Shown piece by piece: positions 53,956 through 63,433 of a DNA stretch of 64,000 bases. Both the position numbers and the translations under genes were made by a program. This DNA is from Pseudomonadota bacterium (GTDB lineage: Bacteria > Pseudomonadota > Gammaproteobacteria > Steroidobacterales > Steroidobacteraceae), in NCBI GenBank assembly GCA_016720075.1, contig JADJXW010000010.1, positions 1 through 64,000 on the forward strand, written 5' to 3'. Position 1 is the stretch's first letter, and each line of letters begins with the position of its first letter. The notes under the pieces were generated by a model, which made no database searches, was not told where the DNA came from, and worked only from the letters and a program-made list of their open reading frames with translations.

Positions 53956-54999
53956 TCATGTCGGGGTCGCGCGGCTCTGCTCCTCGCGGACGCGCTTTGC
54001 CACCAGCTGACTGAAGATCATGACGCCGCGATCGTGGCCAGTCGGCAGAATCCGGACTTCTGGCGTCCGATCGATGATCCGCTGTTGCGCCTCGATCATC
54101 GTCTTGTCTTCTGCAAATGCCATCGCCGCCACTCCCATGAGCACATCACGCAGCTTTTCGTCGCCATGCGACCGATGCGGCCCCCAGGAGAAGAAGTACC
54201 GGGCAGCCCTGTCCGCTGTGGGAGTCACAGCCTGGCTCGTGAAGGTCACCCCCGCAATGGCCCTGGAGTAATCCGGCCTTTCGAATCCGCACTGCTGAGC
54301 AGTGCCAGAGGGAAAACTGCCACTCCACATCAGCAGAACACCCGGAATCAGGAAGTCATAGGCCGACCATCCATCGACAACCTGCTCCGTCCGGGATCCC
54401 ACGGGTCCATGTGTCCCGACCAGCCAACGCTCGAACCGGACGCCCCGGGGCAGGACGGTGAGCTTCGGGCGCTCGTCCGCGAACGCGGGCGGCGCGCCGA
54501 AGCTGTTGGCATGCACATAACTCAGGTGACTGAAGTCGAGCAGATTGTCGTTGATGAGCTCGGCCTCTGCCGCGTAGTCGAGATACCCGTTTCCGAGTAT
54601 CCAGTCCGGCTCATCGAATCCCACTGCAGGCGGTATCAGCGACTCGTCGGCATACGCGGGATCGCCCATCCATACCCATATCCAGCTGTGCCTTTCGACC
54701 GCCGGATACTTCCTGGCGCGCGCCTTGGGAGGAATTGCAGGCTGCCCGGGGATCTCGATGACCTGGCCCGTGCTGTCGTACAGAAACCCGTGGTACATGC
54801 ATCGCAGGTTCTTCTTCTCGCAGCGTCCCAGGGACAGCGGCGCCAGTCGATGCACGCACCGATCCTCGAGCGCAACGACGGCCTGCGCAGACCTCCAGAG
54901 GACAATCGGCTCACCCAGAATGGACACCGCAACAGGCTTGTCCTCGGGCAGATCCTGCGACCACGCGGCAACGTACCAGGCATTTCTGACGTACTTCAC
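53956..54999 (-). CDS. Rieske (2Fe-2S) aromatic oxygenase, vanillate O-demethylase-like alpha subunit
   Basis: 347 residues, the size of VanA. The opening KYVRNAWYVAAWSQDLPEDK is typical. The Rieske ligands are CVH (48, 50) and CMYH (67, 70). The mononuclear iron motif is NDNLLDFSHLSYVH (two His plus a later Asp). VanA-type enzymes O-demethylate methoxylated aromatics. It sits downstream of the oxidase, cytochrome and small secreted protein genes, and upstream of its reductase. The substrate is probably a methoxyphenol formed or used by the flavin oxidase. Confidence 0.88.
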   Translation of the reverse strand: MKYVRNAWYVAAWSQDLPEDKPVAVSILGEPIVLWRSAQAVVALEDRCVHRLAPLSLGRCEKKNLRCMYHGFLYDSTGQVIEIPGQPAIPPKARARKYPAVERHSWIWVWMGDPAYADESLIPPAVGFDEPDWILGNGYLDYAAEAELINDNLLDFSHLSYVHANSFGAPPAFADERPKLTVLPRGVRFERWLVGTHGPVGSRTEQVVDGWSAYDFLIPGVLLMWSGSFPSGTAQQCGFERPDYSRAIAGVTFTSQAVTPTADRAARYFFSWGPHRSHGDEKLRDVLMGVAAMAFAEDKTMIEAQQRIIDRTPEVRILPTGHDRGVMIFSQLVAKRVREEQSRATPT

Positions 55000-55023
55000 G
55001 GCAACCTCCCGGGTATTTCCAGC

Positions 55024-55398
55024 TCAGCTCATTTCCCAATCAACCAGAACCGACTGCAGCACCTGCCTGCGAACCCTTAGTCCATGCGCCTCCAGTTGAC
55101 CCCGGACCACCAGAAAATCCGCCCATCGGGTCCGGCCCCGCACCATCCGGCACTCCAGAGGACGTCGCAGTCGATCCCAGAGAGCGTATTCGCCCTGCGC
55201 GACATCAATGACGGCGCCTGGCTTCGAATGGATGGGTGGCGCTGACTGCGCGATACGCGTATCGATCACGCTGATCCATTCAGCTTGCGCGCTCTCACCG
55301 GTCCCCGAGAATGCGATGGTGATGACTCCGGCTGTCCTGCACATAATCTCCCGTCGCGTCCACATGCCCGGCAATGTTCGCCCGCTGCTTCGCGTCAT
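55024..55398 (-). CDS. Small secreted protein, homologous in position to 17052-17429
   Basis: 124 residues, ATG 55398 overlapping the cytochrome stop (ATGA). A second start at residue 12 gives WTRREIMCRTAGVITIAFSG, an RR-containing signal. The mature part has ISVIDTRIAQSAPPIHSKPG, LECRMVRGRTRWADFLVVRG and LEAHGLRVRRQVL. It shows no known domain, but the region RTRWADFLVVRGQLEAHGLR aligns with TTAADALVIADCASRSGMRF of the protein in the first operon. Its two cysteines are not conserved. Likely an accessory factor of the flavocytochrome. Confidence 0.6.
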   Translation of the reverse strand: MTRSSGRTLPGMWTRREIMCRTAGVITIAFSGTGESAQAEWISVIDTRIAQSAPPIHSKPGAVIDVAQGEYALWDRLRRPLECRMVRGRTRWADFLVVRGQLEAHGLRVRRQVLQSVLVDWEMS

Positions 55399-55784
55399 GG
55401 CGAGTTGCCCTTTGCCAGGTAGCGCGCGATGCGATCGAGCTGGGCGTCGTCGACTTCGATGCGACTGATGCGGGGCATGTTGGTCAGGCCGCGACGCGCG
55501 ATGACCTTCACGAAGTCGACCGTCAGATCAGTACGCTTCTCCAACATGGCTCGTTCGGATGGGACCCTGCGCGCCAGTGACACCGTCCCCATGCCCATCT
55601 GCCGGTGACACATCGAGCACTTTTCGACGAACAGCGCTTCGTCGGCGGTTTTCGATGAGCGATCCTGGATCGCGCCGCGAAATGCATTCTCGATGGACGT
55701 GCCGGATACGGACGACTCCGCGGCCGTGGCGAGGCCGACATGCCCGACAACCAGCAAGAGCGTGGCCCGGATTGCGTGCCTCAT
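55395..55784 (-). CDS. Monoheme cytochrome c (flavocytochrome subunit)
   Basis: 129 residues. Signal RHAIRATLLLVVGHVGLATA; heme motif CSMCH (56-60); a probable axial Met in LTNMPRISRIE; C-terminal helix DDAQLDRIARYLAKG. Unlike the first operon's cytochrome it has no lipobox, so it would be soluble in the periplasm. It overlaps both neighbours by ATGA. It should accept electrons from the oxidase. Confidence 0.82.
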   Translation of the reverse strand: MRHAIRATLLLVVGHVGLATAAESSVSGTSIENAFRGAIQDRSSKTADEALFVEKCSMCHRQMGMGTVSLARRVPSERAMLEKRTDLTVDFVKVIARRGLTNMPRISRIEVDDAQLDRIARYLAKGNSP

Positions 55785-57299
55785 GCCCGCCTGCCCTTCG
55801 GCCAGATGCCGCTCTTGCCTGGCGCGATGATGCCATTCGGATCCAGCGCGTCCTTCACGCGCTGATTGAGCCTGCGCAGGGCATTCTTGTTGAAGTCGTA
55901 GCTGCTCGCCACGAGATCCATGTATTCGATGTGCGTCCGGTATTCACCGTAGCGATGCGCACTGGCGTCGGCCACCAGCTCCCTGAACATGGCGTCCACG
56001 CGCGCCATCATGGCCGGATCGTCCTTGTTGTAGAGCAACTGGTTCACGTTGGTCAGGCTGCGTTCGCCCATCGCGAAGCTGGCGTGATAGTCCATGCCGT
56101 ACTTCGCGTAGAGCGCGTGCGTGCGGCGAAACTGGTCCATGGCCAGATCGCCGCGGGGCGGAAGCACCGGGGAATACCCGATGTGGCCCCCTCCCGCCAT
56201 GCCAGTTGGCATTGGCGAGCGGAAAGCTCACCGGTACGCCGGACAACGGCGATCCCTCCGGCGCATCTCCCCGTACCCAGCGCGCTGGTTTTCGGTCAAG
56301 CACAGGCCGGCCCGCGAAGGCGCGCTCCAGAACCCGCATCGAGGATTCCACGACATCCAGGTGCCCGTAGAAGCGAACCTGCACGCTCCACCAGCCGATA
56401 TTGAAACGCTTCCTGATGGCGGAAATCGCTTTCTCGTCCAATGGGCCCTTGTCCGGGGCCCACTCGCTTCTCGTGGTCATCACGGCCGCCGACCGCAGCC
56501 AGTTGCCGATGCTGGGCGACTGCTGGATCAGCCCGTCCCGACGCAGTGGCATCATCGCGTCGATGACCCAACCCAGGTCCTCGGGTTGGTCGAATTCGTA
56601 GTCGCAGCCGATGACGGCCTCGGGCTCTGGCATCAACCACAGACCCAGTTGCGTCACGACGCCGAAGTTCGATTGGCAGAACATCGAGTCCCAGCCGGGG
56701 CCGAAGCCATTCCGGTACAGCGTCCAGGCCGGTGAGTCGGCCATCGCACCCATGCCGGTTCGAACCAGATCCCCATCCGGCAGGACCACCTCAAGGCCGC
56801 AGATCCGGGCGGAATGGTCTCCGTAGGAGGTGTAGCCGACACCCCGATCCAGCGCATTGCCCGCCACGGAACCCCAGCTGTTGCCGGGTACGGACAACCA
56901 CAACGGAATGCGGTTCTTCTGGAGATGGTCATACAGGTCGAAGAACCCGACGCCGGGCTCGACCAGGACCGTGCCGTTCTCCTGGTCCACCTGGATGCGT
57001 TTCATGCGTGACAGGTCGAGAACCACCGACCCCTTCTGCACGGGCGCTGCCCCTCCGTACCCGAAGTTCTTGCCACGACTGATGGGCCAGAGGGGCATCC
57101 TGAACCGGTTCGCGATGCGCACGATTTCGCGCACTTCTTCGGTGCTGGCCGGCGCGACGGCCCCCAATGGCCGATGCTTCTCCTCGTCCGCAGCGAAGTG
57201 GTCGGAGTAGGCGGCGCGATCCTCTTCCTGCGAGAGAACCCACTGCTTGCCGACGGCGCTGGCGAACGCCTGGAACGCCTGGGTCTGCGTCGGAGTCAT
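55781..57299 (-). CDS. FAD-binding oxidase, VAO/PCMH family, frameshifted
   Basis: About 505 residues when joined; ATG 57299 overlaps the MFS stop (ATGA). Motifs parallel the first copy: MPLWPISRGKNFGYGGAAPV, LSVPGNSWGSVAGNALDRGV, LEVVLPDGDLVRTGMGAM and QSNFGVVTQLGLWLMPEPEA. The frame breaks near 56205 in a G-run (SFPLANANWHGG, then GGHIGYSPVLPPRGDLAMDQ). The C terminus is DALDPNGIIAPGKSGIWPKG. It is a 4-alkylphenol/vanillyl-alcohol-type dehydrogenase, clearly paralogous to 17809-19371, with different neighbours downstream (Rieske pair in place of DUF3237/esterase). Confidence 0.85.
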
Positions 57300-58477
57300 T
57301 TCCCGGTCTCCTTCTCGCGCAATCTCACGACCTGCATTGCGATCGGCAGCATCGCCACGATCAACAGGCTGCAGGCAAAATAGGGTGCGTCCGGGTGCAG
57401 GCTGAATATCCAGCCGAACAGCGGCGGTGCCACGATGCGGGAGAGCGCGTTGGACGCCATGTTCAATCCCATGACGCTGCCCTGGCGGTCCCGGGGCGTG
57501 GTTCGTGAAACCAGCGCGCCGGCATTCGGGAACGCCAGGCTGTGACCAACCATGAGCGTCCCCATCAGCGCAACCGAAGCGGCCGGCAGCCGCAGCAGTG
57601 GCGGCAGCAGGATGGCCAGCGCCAGGATGCACAATCCACCGACGATGACCCGGGCTTCACCGAAACGCGACACGAGCGGGCCTATGCAGAAGGCCTGAAC
57701 CAGAAGCCCTGCCCCGCCTACGGCGAGGAAGGTCAGGCCCACTTCGTGAGTCGACCAGTGGAAGTTGCTTGCCGTCCACAGCCCGAACACCGCCTCCATC
57801 GAGGCAAAGGCAGCAATGCCGCAAAAGGCAATGATGAACAGGCGAAGCAGAAGGGGATGGGTACGGACGAAATCAAGCGCCTCGCCATAGCTGGGCGCGG
57901 ATCTCACCGCTGCGCCCTTCGCCCGCGTCTCCGGCAAGACCGCAAGCGACCAGATCGAGGCACCCGCGGCAAGCGCCGCCGCTGCCAGGATGGGCAGCCG
58001 AAATCCTGCCAGGCCGCTGGACGTGTCCGCCAGCAGCCCGCCCAACGCGGGGCCTGCCGCGAATCCCAAATTGAACGATGCCCCGAAATAGCCCATGTTC
58101 CGGGCTCGCTGTTCCGGCGGCGTGATATCGGCGATGGCCCCCTGGACAACGCCAAAAGTGCCACTGAAGAATCCGCTGACTACCCGGATAGCGATGGCGA
58201 CGGCCAGCGTGGTCGCAAAGGCGAAAGCCACGTAGGTGAGTGCGGCCACCCCTATCGTGATGATGAGCACCGGACGGCGACCGATCGAATCGGAAAGCCG
58301 CCCCCAGTAGATCTCCCCGAATACATTGCCGAGCGAGTACGCCGCAAACAGACATGCCACTTCAAATGACGAGGCACCGAACAGGGTTCCGTAGAACGGC
58401 AGCAACGGCAGGATGAGGCTGAACCCCGCTATGTTCAGGAACACCGTGACGAGCAGCAGCGGCATGGGCCATCTCAC
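57296..58477 (-). CDS. MFS transporter, DHA1/TetA-like
   Basis: 393 residues from GTG 58477, overlapping the SMP-30 stop. Twelve hydrophobic segments are visible; motif A reads GRLSDSIGRRPVLI and the TM5 motif C-like stretch GFAAGPALGGLLAD. DHA1 members export drugs or small aromatics or import organic acids. Position in a catabolic operon favours substrate or product transport over drug resistance. Confidence 0.85.
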   Translation of the reverse strand: MRWPMPLLLVTVFLNIAGFSLILPLLPFYGTLFGASSFEVACLFAAYSLGNVFGEIYWGRLSDSIGRRPVLIITIGVAALTYVAFAFATTLAVAIAIRVVSGFFSGTFGVVQGAIADITPPEQRARNMGYFGASFNLGFAAGPALGGLLADTSSGLAGFRLPILAAAALAAGASIWSLAVLPETRAKGAAVRSAPSYGEALDFVRTHPLLLRLFIIAFCGIAAFASMEAVFGLWTASNFHWSTHEVGLTFLAVGGAGLLVQAFCIGPLVSRFGEARVIVGGLCILALAILLPPLLRLPAASVALMGTLMVGHSLAFPNAGALVSRTTPRDRQGSVMGLNMASNALSRIVAPPLFGWIFSLHPDAPYFACSLLIVAMLPIAMQVVRLREKETGK

Positions 58478-59340
58478 GCGCCATACCTCGACTCGGCCAG
58501 GCCCTGCACACCGAGTCCGTCGATGACATGCAGCGTGCCATCCAGGGGATCCGCGTTGCGGCCCATGAACGCCGGACTCAGCGACGGCACGAACAGCCGA
58601 TCCAGTCGGGGGCCGCCAAACATCACGCTGCCCGGCAACTTCACGGGCATTTCAATCACGCGGTCGATCTCGCCGGTCGGACGGAATCGAACGATCTTCC
58701 CGCCCTCGCAGATGGCGCTCCACACGCAACCGTCGGTATCAACCGTAGCGCCATCGGGTATGCCACCGAGCTCCTCCGTGCTCGCGAATGGTCGACGCCG
58801 ACTGACCACTCCCGCATCGATGTCGTAGTCATAGGCATAGATCAGCTTGCGGATGCTGTCCGCGTGATAGAAGGTGCGATCGTCGGGCGACCAGCAGGGC
58901 CCGTTGGCCAGGAAGATGTCGTTGTCCACCTGCCGCAGGACGGTGGCACCCGGATCCAGCACATAGAGTTTGCCGCGTGCCTCCTTCATGCCACGGTCGC
59001 TGGAACCCACGATGAACCGCCCGCGCCGGTCCACCTTGCCATCGGCCAGCTGCACCTGGTCATTGAGGTCCGGGCTCGAGGCCAGCAGCTGGCACTGTCC
59101 CGTTTCGAAGTCCAGCGTGTGCACACCGCTGGCGAGCGCGACGATCGCCCCGCCGCCGCGCCTGATCGCCATCGAACCGATGATCTGGGGCACCACCCAG
59201 CTCGCGTGCTGTCCATCCAGGGAAAGTCGGTGGACGCGTTTCTCGAGGATGTCGATCCAGAACAGGCTGGCACTCTGCACATCCCAGACCGGGCCTTCGC
59301 CTACGGAACACTTCGGAACCGCCAGACAGGTGATCTCCAT
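58474..59340 (-). CDS. SMP-30/gluconolactonase/regucalcin-family lactonase
   Basis: 288 residues. Family landmarks are VGEGPVWDVQSASLFWIDIL (metal-binding Glu), LNDQVQLADGKVDRRGRFIVG, FLANGPCWSPDDRTFYHADS and PDGATVDTDGCVWSAICEGG. The first metal Glu (GEGP), Asn (LANGPCWSPD) and Asp are present. It opens a six- or seven-gene operon. These lactonases hydrolyse sugar or aromatic lactones. It is separated from the divergent TetR gene by a gap with two matching palindromes. Confidence 0.88.
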   Translation of the reverse strand: MEITCLAVPKCSVGEGPVWDVQSASLFWIDILEKRVHRLSLDGQHASWVVPQIIGSMAIRRGGGAIVALASGVHTLDFETGQCQLLASSPDLNDQVQLADGKVDRRGRFIVGSSDRGMKEARGKLYVLDPGATVLRQVDNDIFLANGPCWSPDDRTFYHADSIRKLIYAYDYDIDAGVVSRRRPFASTEELGGIPDGATVDTDGCVWSAICEGGKIVRFRPTGEIDRVIEMPVKLPGSVMFGGPRLDRLFVPSLSPAFMGRNADPLDGTLHVIDGLGVQGLAESRYGA

Positions 59341-59374
59341 CAGAAACTCCCCAACAGTCTTGTCATGCTTTCAC

Positions 59375-59416
59375 CTAACACCGTTAGATGAGTTCTGTGT
59401 AAGCTAACACCATTAG
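59375..59416. promoter_or_regulatory. Two palindromic operators between SMP-30 and TetR genes
   Basis: CTAACACCGTTAG (59375-59387) and CTAACACCATTAG (59404-59416) are 29 bp apart, close to three helical turns. Both fit CTAAYNNNRTTAG, as does the site before the TonB receptor at 52641-52653. They are the expected binding sites of the TetR regulator at 59449. Confidence 0.65.
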
Positions 59417-59448
59417 GCCAAATCGAGCAACGACGGCTGGGGCAGCGA

Positions 59449-60030
59449 ATGGAACAGGAGAAGTTGACCCGCGAGATCATCGTGGGAGAGGCCATTACCC
59501 TCCTGAATGAAGAGGGACTCGAAGGCGTCAGCCTCAGGAAGCTGGCCGAGCGGGTGGGAGTGAAGGCCCCTTCCCTCTACTGGCACTTCAAGGACAAGTC
59601 TGCGTTGATGTCTGCCGTGATGGAGCGAATTTTCGGGGAATGCCTGGATTCGGTTCCTGACCACACCGACTGGCAGCAGTGGATGCGCGCCTTCGGCAAA
59701 GCGCTCTGGCGAACCCAGGGAATGGTGAGGGACTTCGGGCGACTCATCACTACAACTGACATGGACATTGACCAGCTGCAGCGCACGACACGCCGCATCC
59801 GCAAGCGGCTGCAGTCGGTCGACCTGCCCGAAAGTGACGCCATGGAGATGCAGTCGACCATCCAGGCGTTGATCACAGGCTGGTCCGGCTTCGCCCGGGC
59901 GCCTTATTCCCGCGCGCTGGCAAAGACCCTCGACTTCGACAAGCTCGCGATGCGAAGCCTGGATGCGCTCATTGAAGGCAAGGCGTCGGAACTTGCGTTG
60001 CGCAGTGCCAGGCGCAAGCGTAAATCCTGA
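59449..60030 (+). CDS. TetR-family transcriptional regulator
   Basis: 193 residues. The HTH reads IIVGEAITLLNEEGLEGVSL, then RKLAERVGVKAPSLYWHFKD, the TetR-class recognition helix (APSLYWHF). The C-terminal domain includes MQSTIQALITGWSGFARAPY. It lies divergent from the SMP-30/flavin-oxidase/Rieske operon with twin palindromes between, and is the natural repressor of that operon and probably of the TonB receptor. Confidence 0.92.
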   Translation: MEQEKLTREIIVGEAITLLNEEGLEGVSLRKLAERVGVKAPSLYWHFKDKSALMSAVMERIFGECLDSVPDHTDWQQWMRAFGKALWRTQGMVRDFGRLITTTDMDIDQLQRTTRRIRKRLQSVDLPESDAMEMQSTIQALITGWSGFARAPYSRALAKTLDFDKLAMRSLDALIEGKASELALRSARRKRKS

Positions 60031-60119
60031 TCGAGCCGATCCAGTACACGACTGGCCATCCCCCGCTGCGCTGCATTGGATGCAATGGCCCGCAGTTCCA
60101 TTCGCGCTCCGAGCCTGCC

Positions 60120-61185
60120 CTACTTGATCGCGGACGCCGCCAGCCAGTCCGACACCAGCGCGGCGATGTCGTCGCTGTTGTCATCCTGCATCATCAGGTG
60201 GGAATTCCCGCGGACCTTCAGGTCGCCCGGCAGGTCAATGAACTTTCCCGCCGCAACACGTTCCGGCGACTCCGCAAGGGATCTGCACGAGCGATATCGA
60301 CTCGGGTGCCCGCCACTGCCACGCTCGTCCACGTAGTCCCCGTAGATCCCCAGAAAGGCAATGCCGGCGAGCGGGTCACCGGCATTGCCTTGCAGCGCAG
60401 GACAAACTGTCGTCTCGATCGAGACCAGTGCCCGCACCCGCGCGGGGTCCTGCCTGGCAACCTCGAATCCAGCCGCCCCGGCCGCTGAATGCAGCACCAG
60501 AACCGATGGACCCACCCGCTTCAACAGCGCCATCAGCGCGTCGACCACTGGGCTGCGTGAAGTGCCAGCACCAGATCGGCCAATGTTGGCAGACCCCATG
60601 TAGACCTCGAACGAAGCGCCGAACTGCTCGATGTAGTTCTGCTGCAGGGGAAGCGCCGGGAAGCGCGAGTTGGCATGGACCTCGCCGAATCGCGGACCAA
60701 ACCCCCAGACGCGCCAGGGCTGTTCCAGCGACGTTCTGCCCAGGCGCGACTCGCGCGAACAACCAAATTGCGGATCTGCAGCGATGCAGCCATTGATGGC
60801 GTCAACGGCAAATCCCGCGGTGCTCCGCTCCGGCACATCCACGACATAGACCGGGTACCCTCGACGGACAAAGTACTGTGCCCACCCTTCGCGACTATCG
60901 GGTGTCGCGAGGTAGATGCTGGACGACAGCCCGAAGCCGGGAACAAGCACGATTCCAGGCCCGGTGACCTTCCCGGGAATGAAGTACGTAACCTTTGCGT
61001 GCCCGGAAACGGTGGTCCGCCCCCGGGTGGGGGAACTCCGCGTCGCGCTCATCCGAATAGGGTGAGTCCACTCGCTTGGCGCCAACATAGAAGACGCCCA
61101 TGGACTTCAGTGCAAGCGGTGGGGGTTGTGCGGCAATGAGGCAGCCGGTGAACAGCAGCAGCGCCAGGCCAGCACACCGCTTCAT
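60120..61185 (-). CDS. Secreted alpha/beta hydrolase, frameshifted
   Basis: About 355 residues when joined. ATG 61185 overlaps the phosphatase stop (ATGA) and encodes a lipoprotein-like signal (KRCAGLALLLFTGCLIA). The text then runs to SPYSDERDAEFP and shifts near 61020 to GRTTVSGHAKVTYFIPGKVT, with IVLVPGFGLSS (oxyanion), VLHSAAGAAGFEV (nucleophile Ser), IYGDYVDERG and GNSHLMMQD (His). It is an esterase or lactonase-like fold. It is cotranscribed with the PhoD-like gene. Confidence 0.75.
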
Positions 61186-62817
61186 GTGCGCCGAATCTCC
61201 ACGACATCGAAAGGCTCGATCGAATCGATGTTCTCGATGGGCTCCCGGCTCGCGCCAGGCGAACAGGCGCACCGTAAACTTCTCGGGATCAACGTCGATG
61301 ATGCTGAAGCCGTTCTTTTCGATGGGACTTGCACCGCGCTCCAGCGACACGCTGTTGGCCGCTGTCGCCGCCACGCCCCGGGCGGACGAGGGCCACGCCC
61401 TTCTGGTGCCGAGCGTGCCGTGCAGAAGCATGTAGGGTGCATTGCGGCGCATGTCCAGATCCGCACTTCGCAGGATCCGATCCCACCCACACGCGTGCAG
61501 GTCTCCCGACATCGCAATGGCCGGTCGCTTTTGCGAACTCAGCGCTGCCATCAGGCGCTGATGCTGCTCGAACCATCCGCTCTGCCACATGTATTTCGGG
61601 CTGGACACCGACAGCGAGGCCCTGGATCCCGCACCACCACCGCCTGCCTCGGCAAGTACATCCGGATACCATTCGCGCCACTTGCCTGCAGACCAGCCGA
61701 AGGGCGTGGATGGAATATGCACCAGGTGCTGCGTGTCTTCCGTGCGCGTGCGCCTGATCAGCCACTGCTCGGCGTCCGGCGGCACGATACCCGCCAGCTT
61801 GTCCTTGAGCGACAGATGGCGGCCACAGTCGTACATCAACACTTCCAGCAACTTGCCGTATCTCAGTGTACCGAAGCACTCCGACACGCCTGGTGCGCGG
61901 TCTGGCGCCGAGCTGCCGGTAAGCCCCAGCGGGCGCTGGGCATCGCGGAGAAACTCCGGGTAGTACATGTGCTGCGCAGCACGACCCAGCTGGAGCTCGA
62001 GATTCTCCGGCGGGAACGTTATCCACTTCTCGCCGGCTTCGTCATTCTGGAAGTAGTCATGGTCATCGGCGAAGAAGAACATCGGCGTGGACCGGAAGCG
62101 CGTGCCATACAACTGGGCAATCTGCGGCTCGCAGACGCGCTTGAGGATCTCCTCATTCTCGAATCCCATGACGGGATCGTCCCGGTTGAACCGACCGAGC
62201 GGGCTGTCGAGATTGCCTCTGCCGCGCCCCATCGTCGGATTCAGATCCCAGTAGATGTGGTCGCCATTGGCGATGACCGCATCGGGGGCGAAAGTCATCG
62301 CCCTGGCCATCAACCGATGACGGGTTGCGAGCGGCAGATAGCCATCGGTAAATGGTCCGCCGGCGCAGGTATAGGCCAGCAACCGCACATGATCCGGCGC
62401 TTCGGAAGGATCTGGAAACGTCTTCAGGGACCAGTCGGAGCACAGCGGCCCGCCGGCTCCGGATCTGAGCCTCAGCGAATAGCGGGTGTTGGCCTTCAGG
62501 CCCGTGGCATGGAACTGCCAGAAACTGCCATTGCTGTCGGTGCGCTGCCCCTGGACCACCTGATTGCCAACCCGCAGAGTCGGCGTCGCCGCGAGCGGCT
62601 CGAGGAAGGAGCACTTGATCAGGAACTGCTCATGGGATGCCGTCGGCACCAGGTGCTGCAGCATGCCCGGGTTCCAGGTGGCGGCTTCCCTGCTTGCCGA
62701 GCGTTCGGCCGCCAACGCGCGCCCGAAGCTGCCGAGGGAGGCCGCTCCCAGTCCTGCCGAAGCAGAGATGAGCATCTTGCGACGCTTGCTGTCGATGTCG
62801 TCCGCATCTCGTGTCAC
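61182..62817 (-). CDS. PhoD-like metallophosphoesterase, frameshifted near C terminus
   Basis: About 545 residues. The N terminus has KRRKMLISASAGLGAASLGS, a Tat-type signal as in PhoD. A fibronectin-like N domain (LKANTRYSLRLRSG) is followed by catalytic motifs VIANGDHIYWDLN, FFADDHDYFQND and AMSGDLHACGWD (metal-binding Asp, Asn and His). The frame breaks near 61255 (FAWREP, then SREPIENIDSIEPFDVVEIR). The family hydrolyses phosphodiesters outside the cytoplasm. It overlaps the downstream hydrolase start and follows the DUF1080 gene by 49 bp. Confidence 0.8.
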
Positions 62818-62866
62818 GTGTCGACTCCTTGGTGGAGCCAGCGGCTGCTGACTCTGTCGTCGCGGG

Positions 62867-63433
62867 CTAGAGGCGCCTCACCTGCACCTTGCGGATTTTC
62901 ACCGCGCCAGCGGCGCGTTGCAGCGCGATATGGCCGCTGGCTCGCTTGGGATCCCTTACATCAACGACGCGAACGCCATTCAGCGTCACGAGCAGGTGGT
63001 CTCCGCTGGCCTGAATCTCGAACGTGTTCCACTGGCCGCTGGTCGTCACCTTGGTCGATGCGGGAGCGACCCGGACTATCGACCCCGTGCCATTGGCAAG
63101 ATCGGGGCGGCTATCGAACACATTGACTTCGTAGCAGCGCGCCGGAGTTATGGACAGCGGATCCTCGCATCTGAGGAAGACACCGCTGTTCGCCTCGGCA
63201 TCAACCCAGAATTCCACGCGAAGGTCGAAATCGGCGTAGGTCTCCCGCGAGATGAGAAACCCGGTTCCGGAATTCGCCGACGCCGATCCGTCCTCCATCC
63301 GCCAGTTGGCATCACCCACCACGTTCCAGGCCTGCCACCCCGATTGATCCAGAAGGGTCGTCCAGACCGGCTGGTTCGAGGTCGGAACGGATGCGCAGCC
63401 GGACAGACAGGCCATGAGGGCGAGCACGCGCAC
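62867..63433 (-). CDS. DUF1080 (3-keto-disaccharide hydrolase-like) lipoprotein
   Basis: 188 residues from GTG 63433, preferred because it yields a compact lipoprotein signal (RVLALMACLSGC); ATG 63475 would add 14 residues. The DUF1080 jelly roll shows in WRMEDGSASANSGTGFLISR, FDLRVEFWVDAEANSGVFLR and GQWNTFEIQASGDHLLVTLN, ending GHIALQRAAGAVKIRKVQVR. Such proteins bind or cleave oxidised sugars. The same open frame continues upstream into the TonB receptor with no stop, an apparent fusion that I ascribe to an indel. Confidence 0.75.
   Translation of the reverse strand: MRVLALMACLSGCASVPTSNQPVWTTLLDQSGWQAWNVVGDANWRMEDGSASANSGTGFLISRETYADFDLRVEFWVDAEANSGVFLRCEDPLSITPARCYEVNVFDSRPDLANGTGSIVRVAPASTKVTTSGQWNTFEIQASGDHLLVTLNGVRVVDVRDPKRASGHIALQRAAGAVKIRKVQVRRL

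Noticed and set aside
61126..63126. A 666-codon plus-strand open frame.
   Set aside because: It is antisense to the PhoD-like phosphatase and DUF1080 genes, with no domain or start signal.
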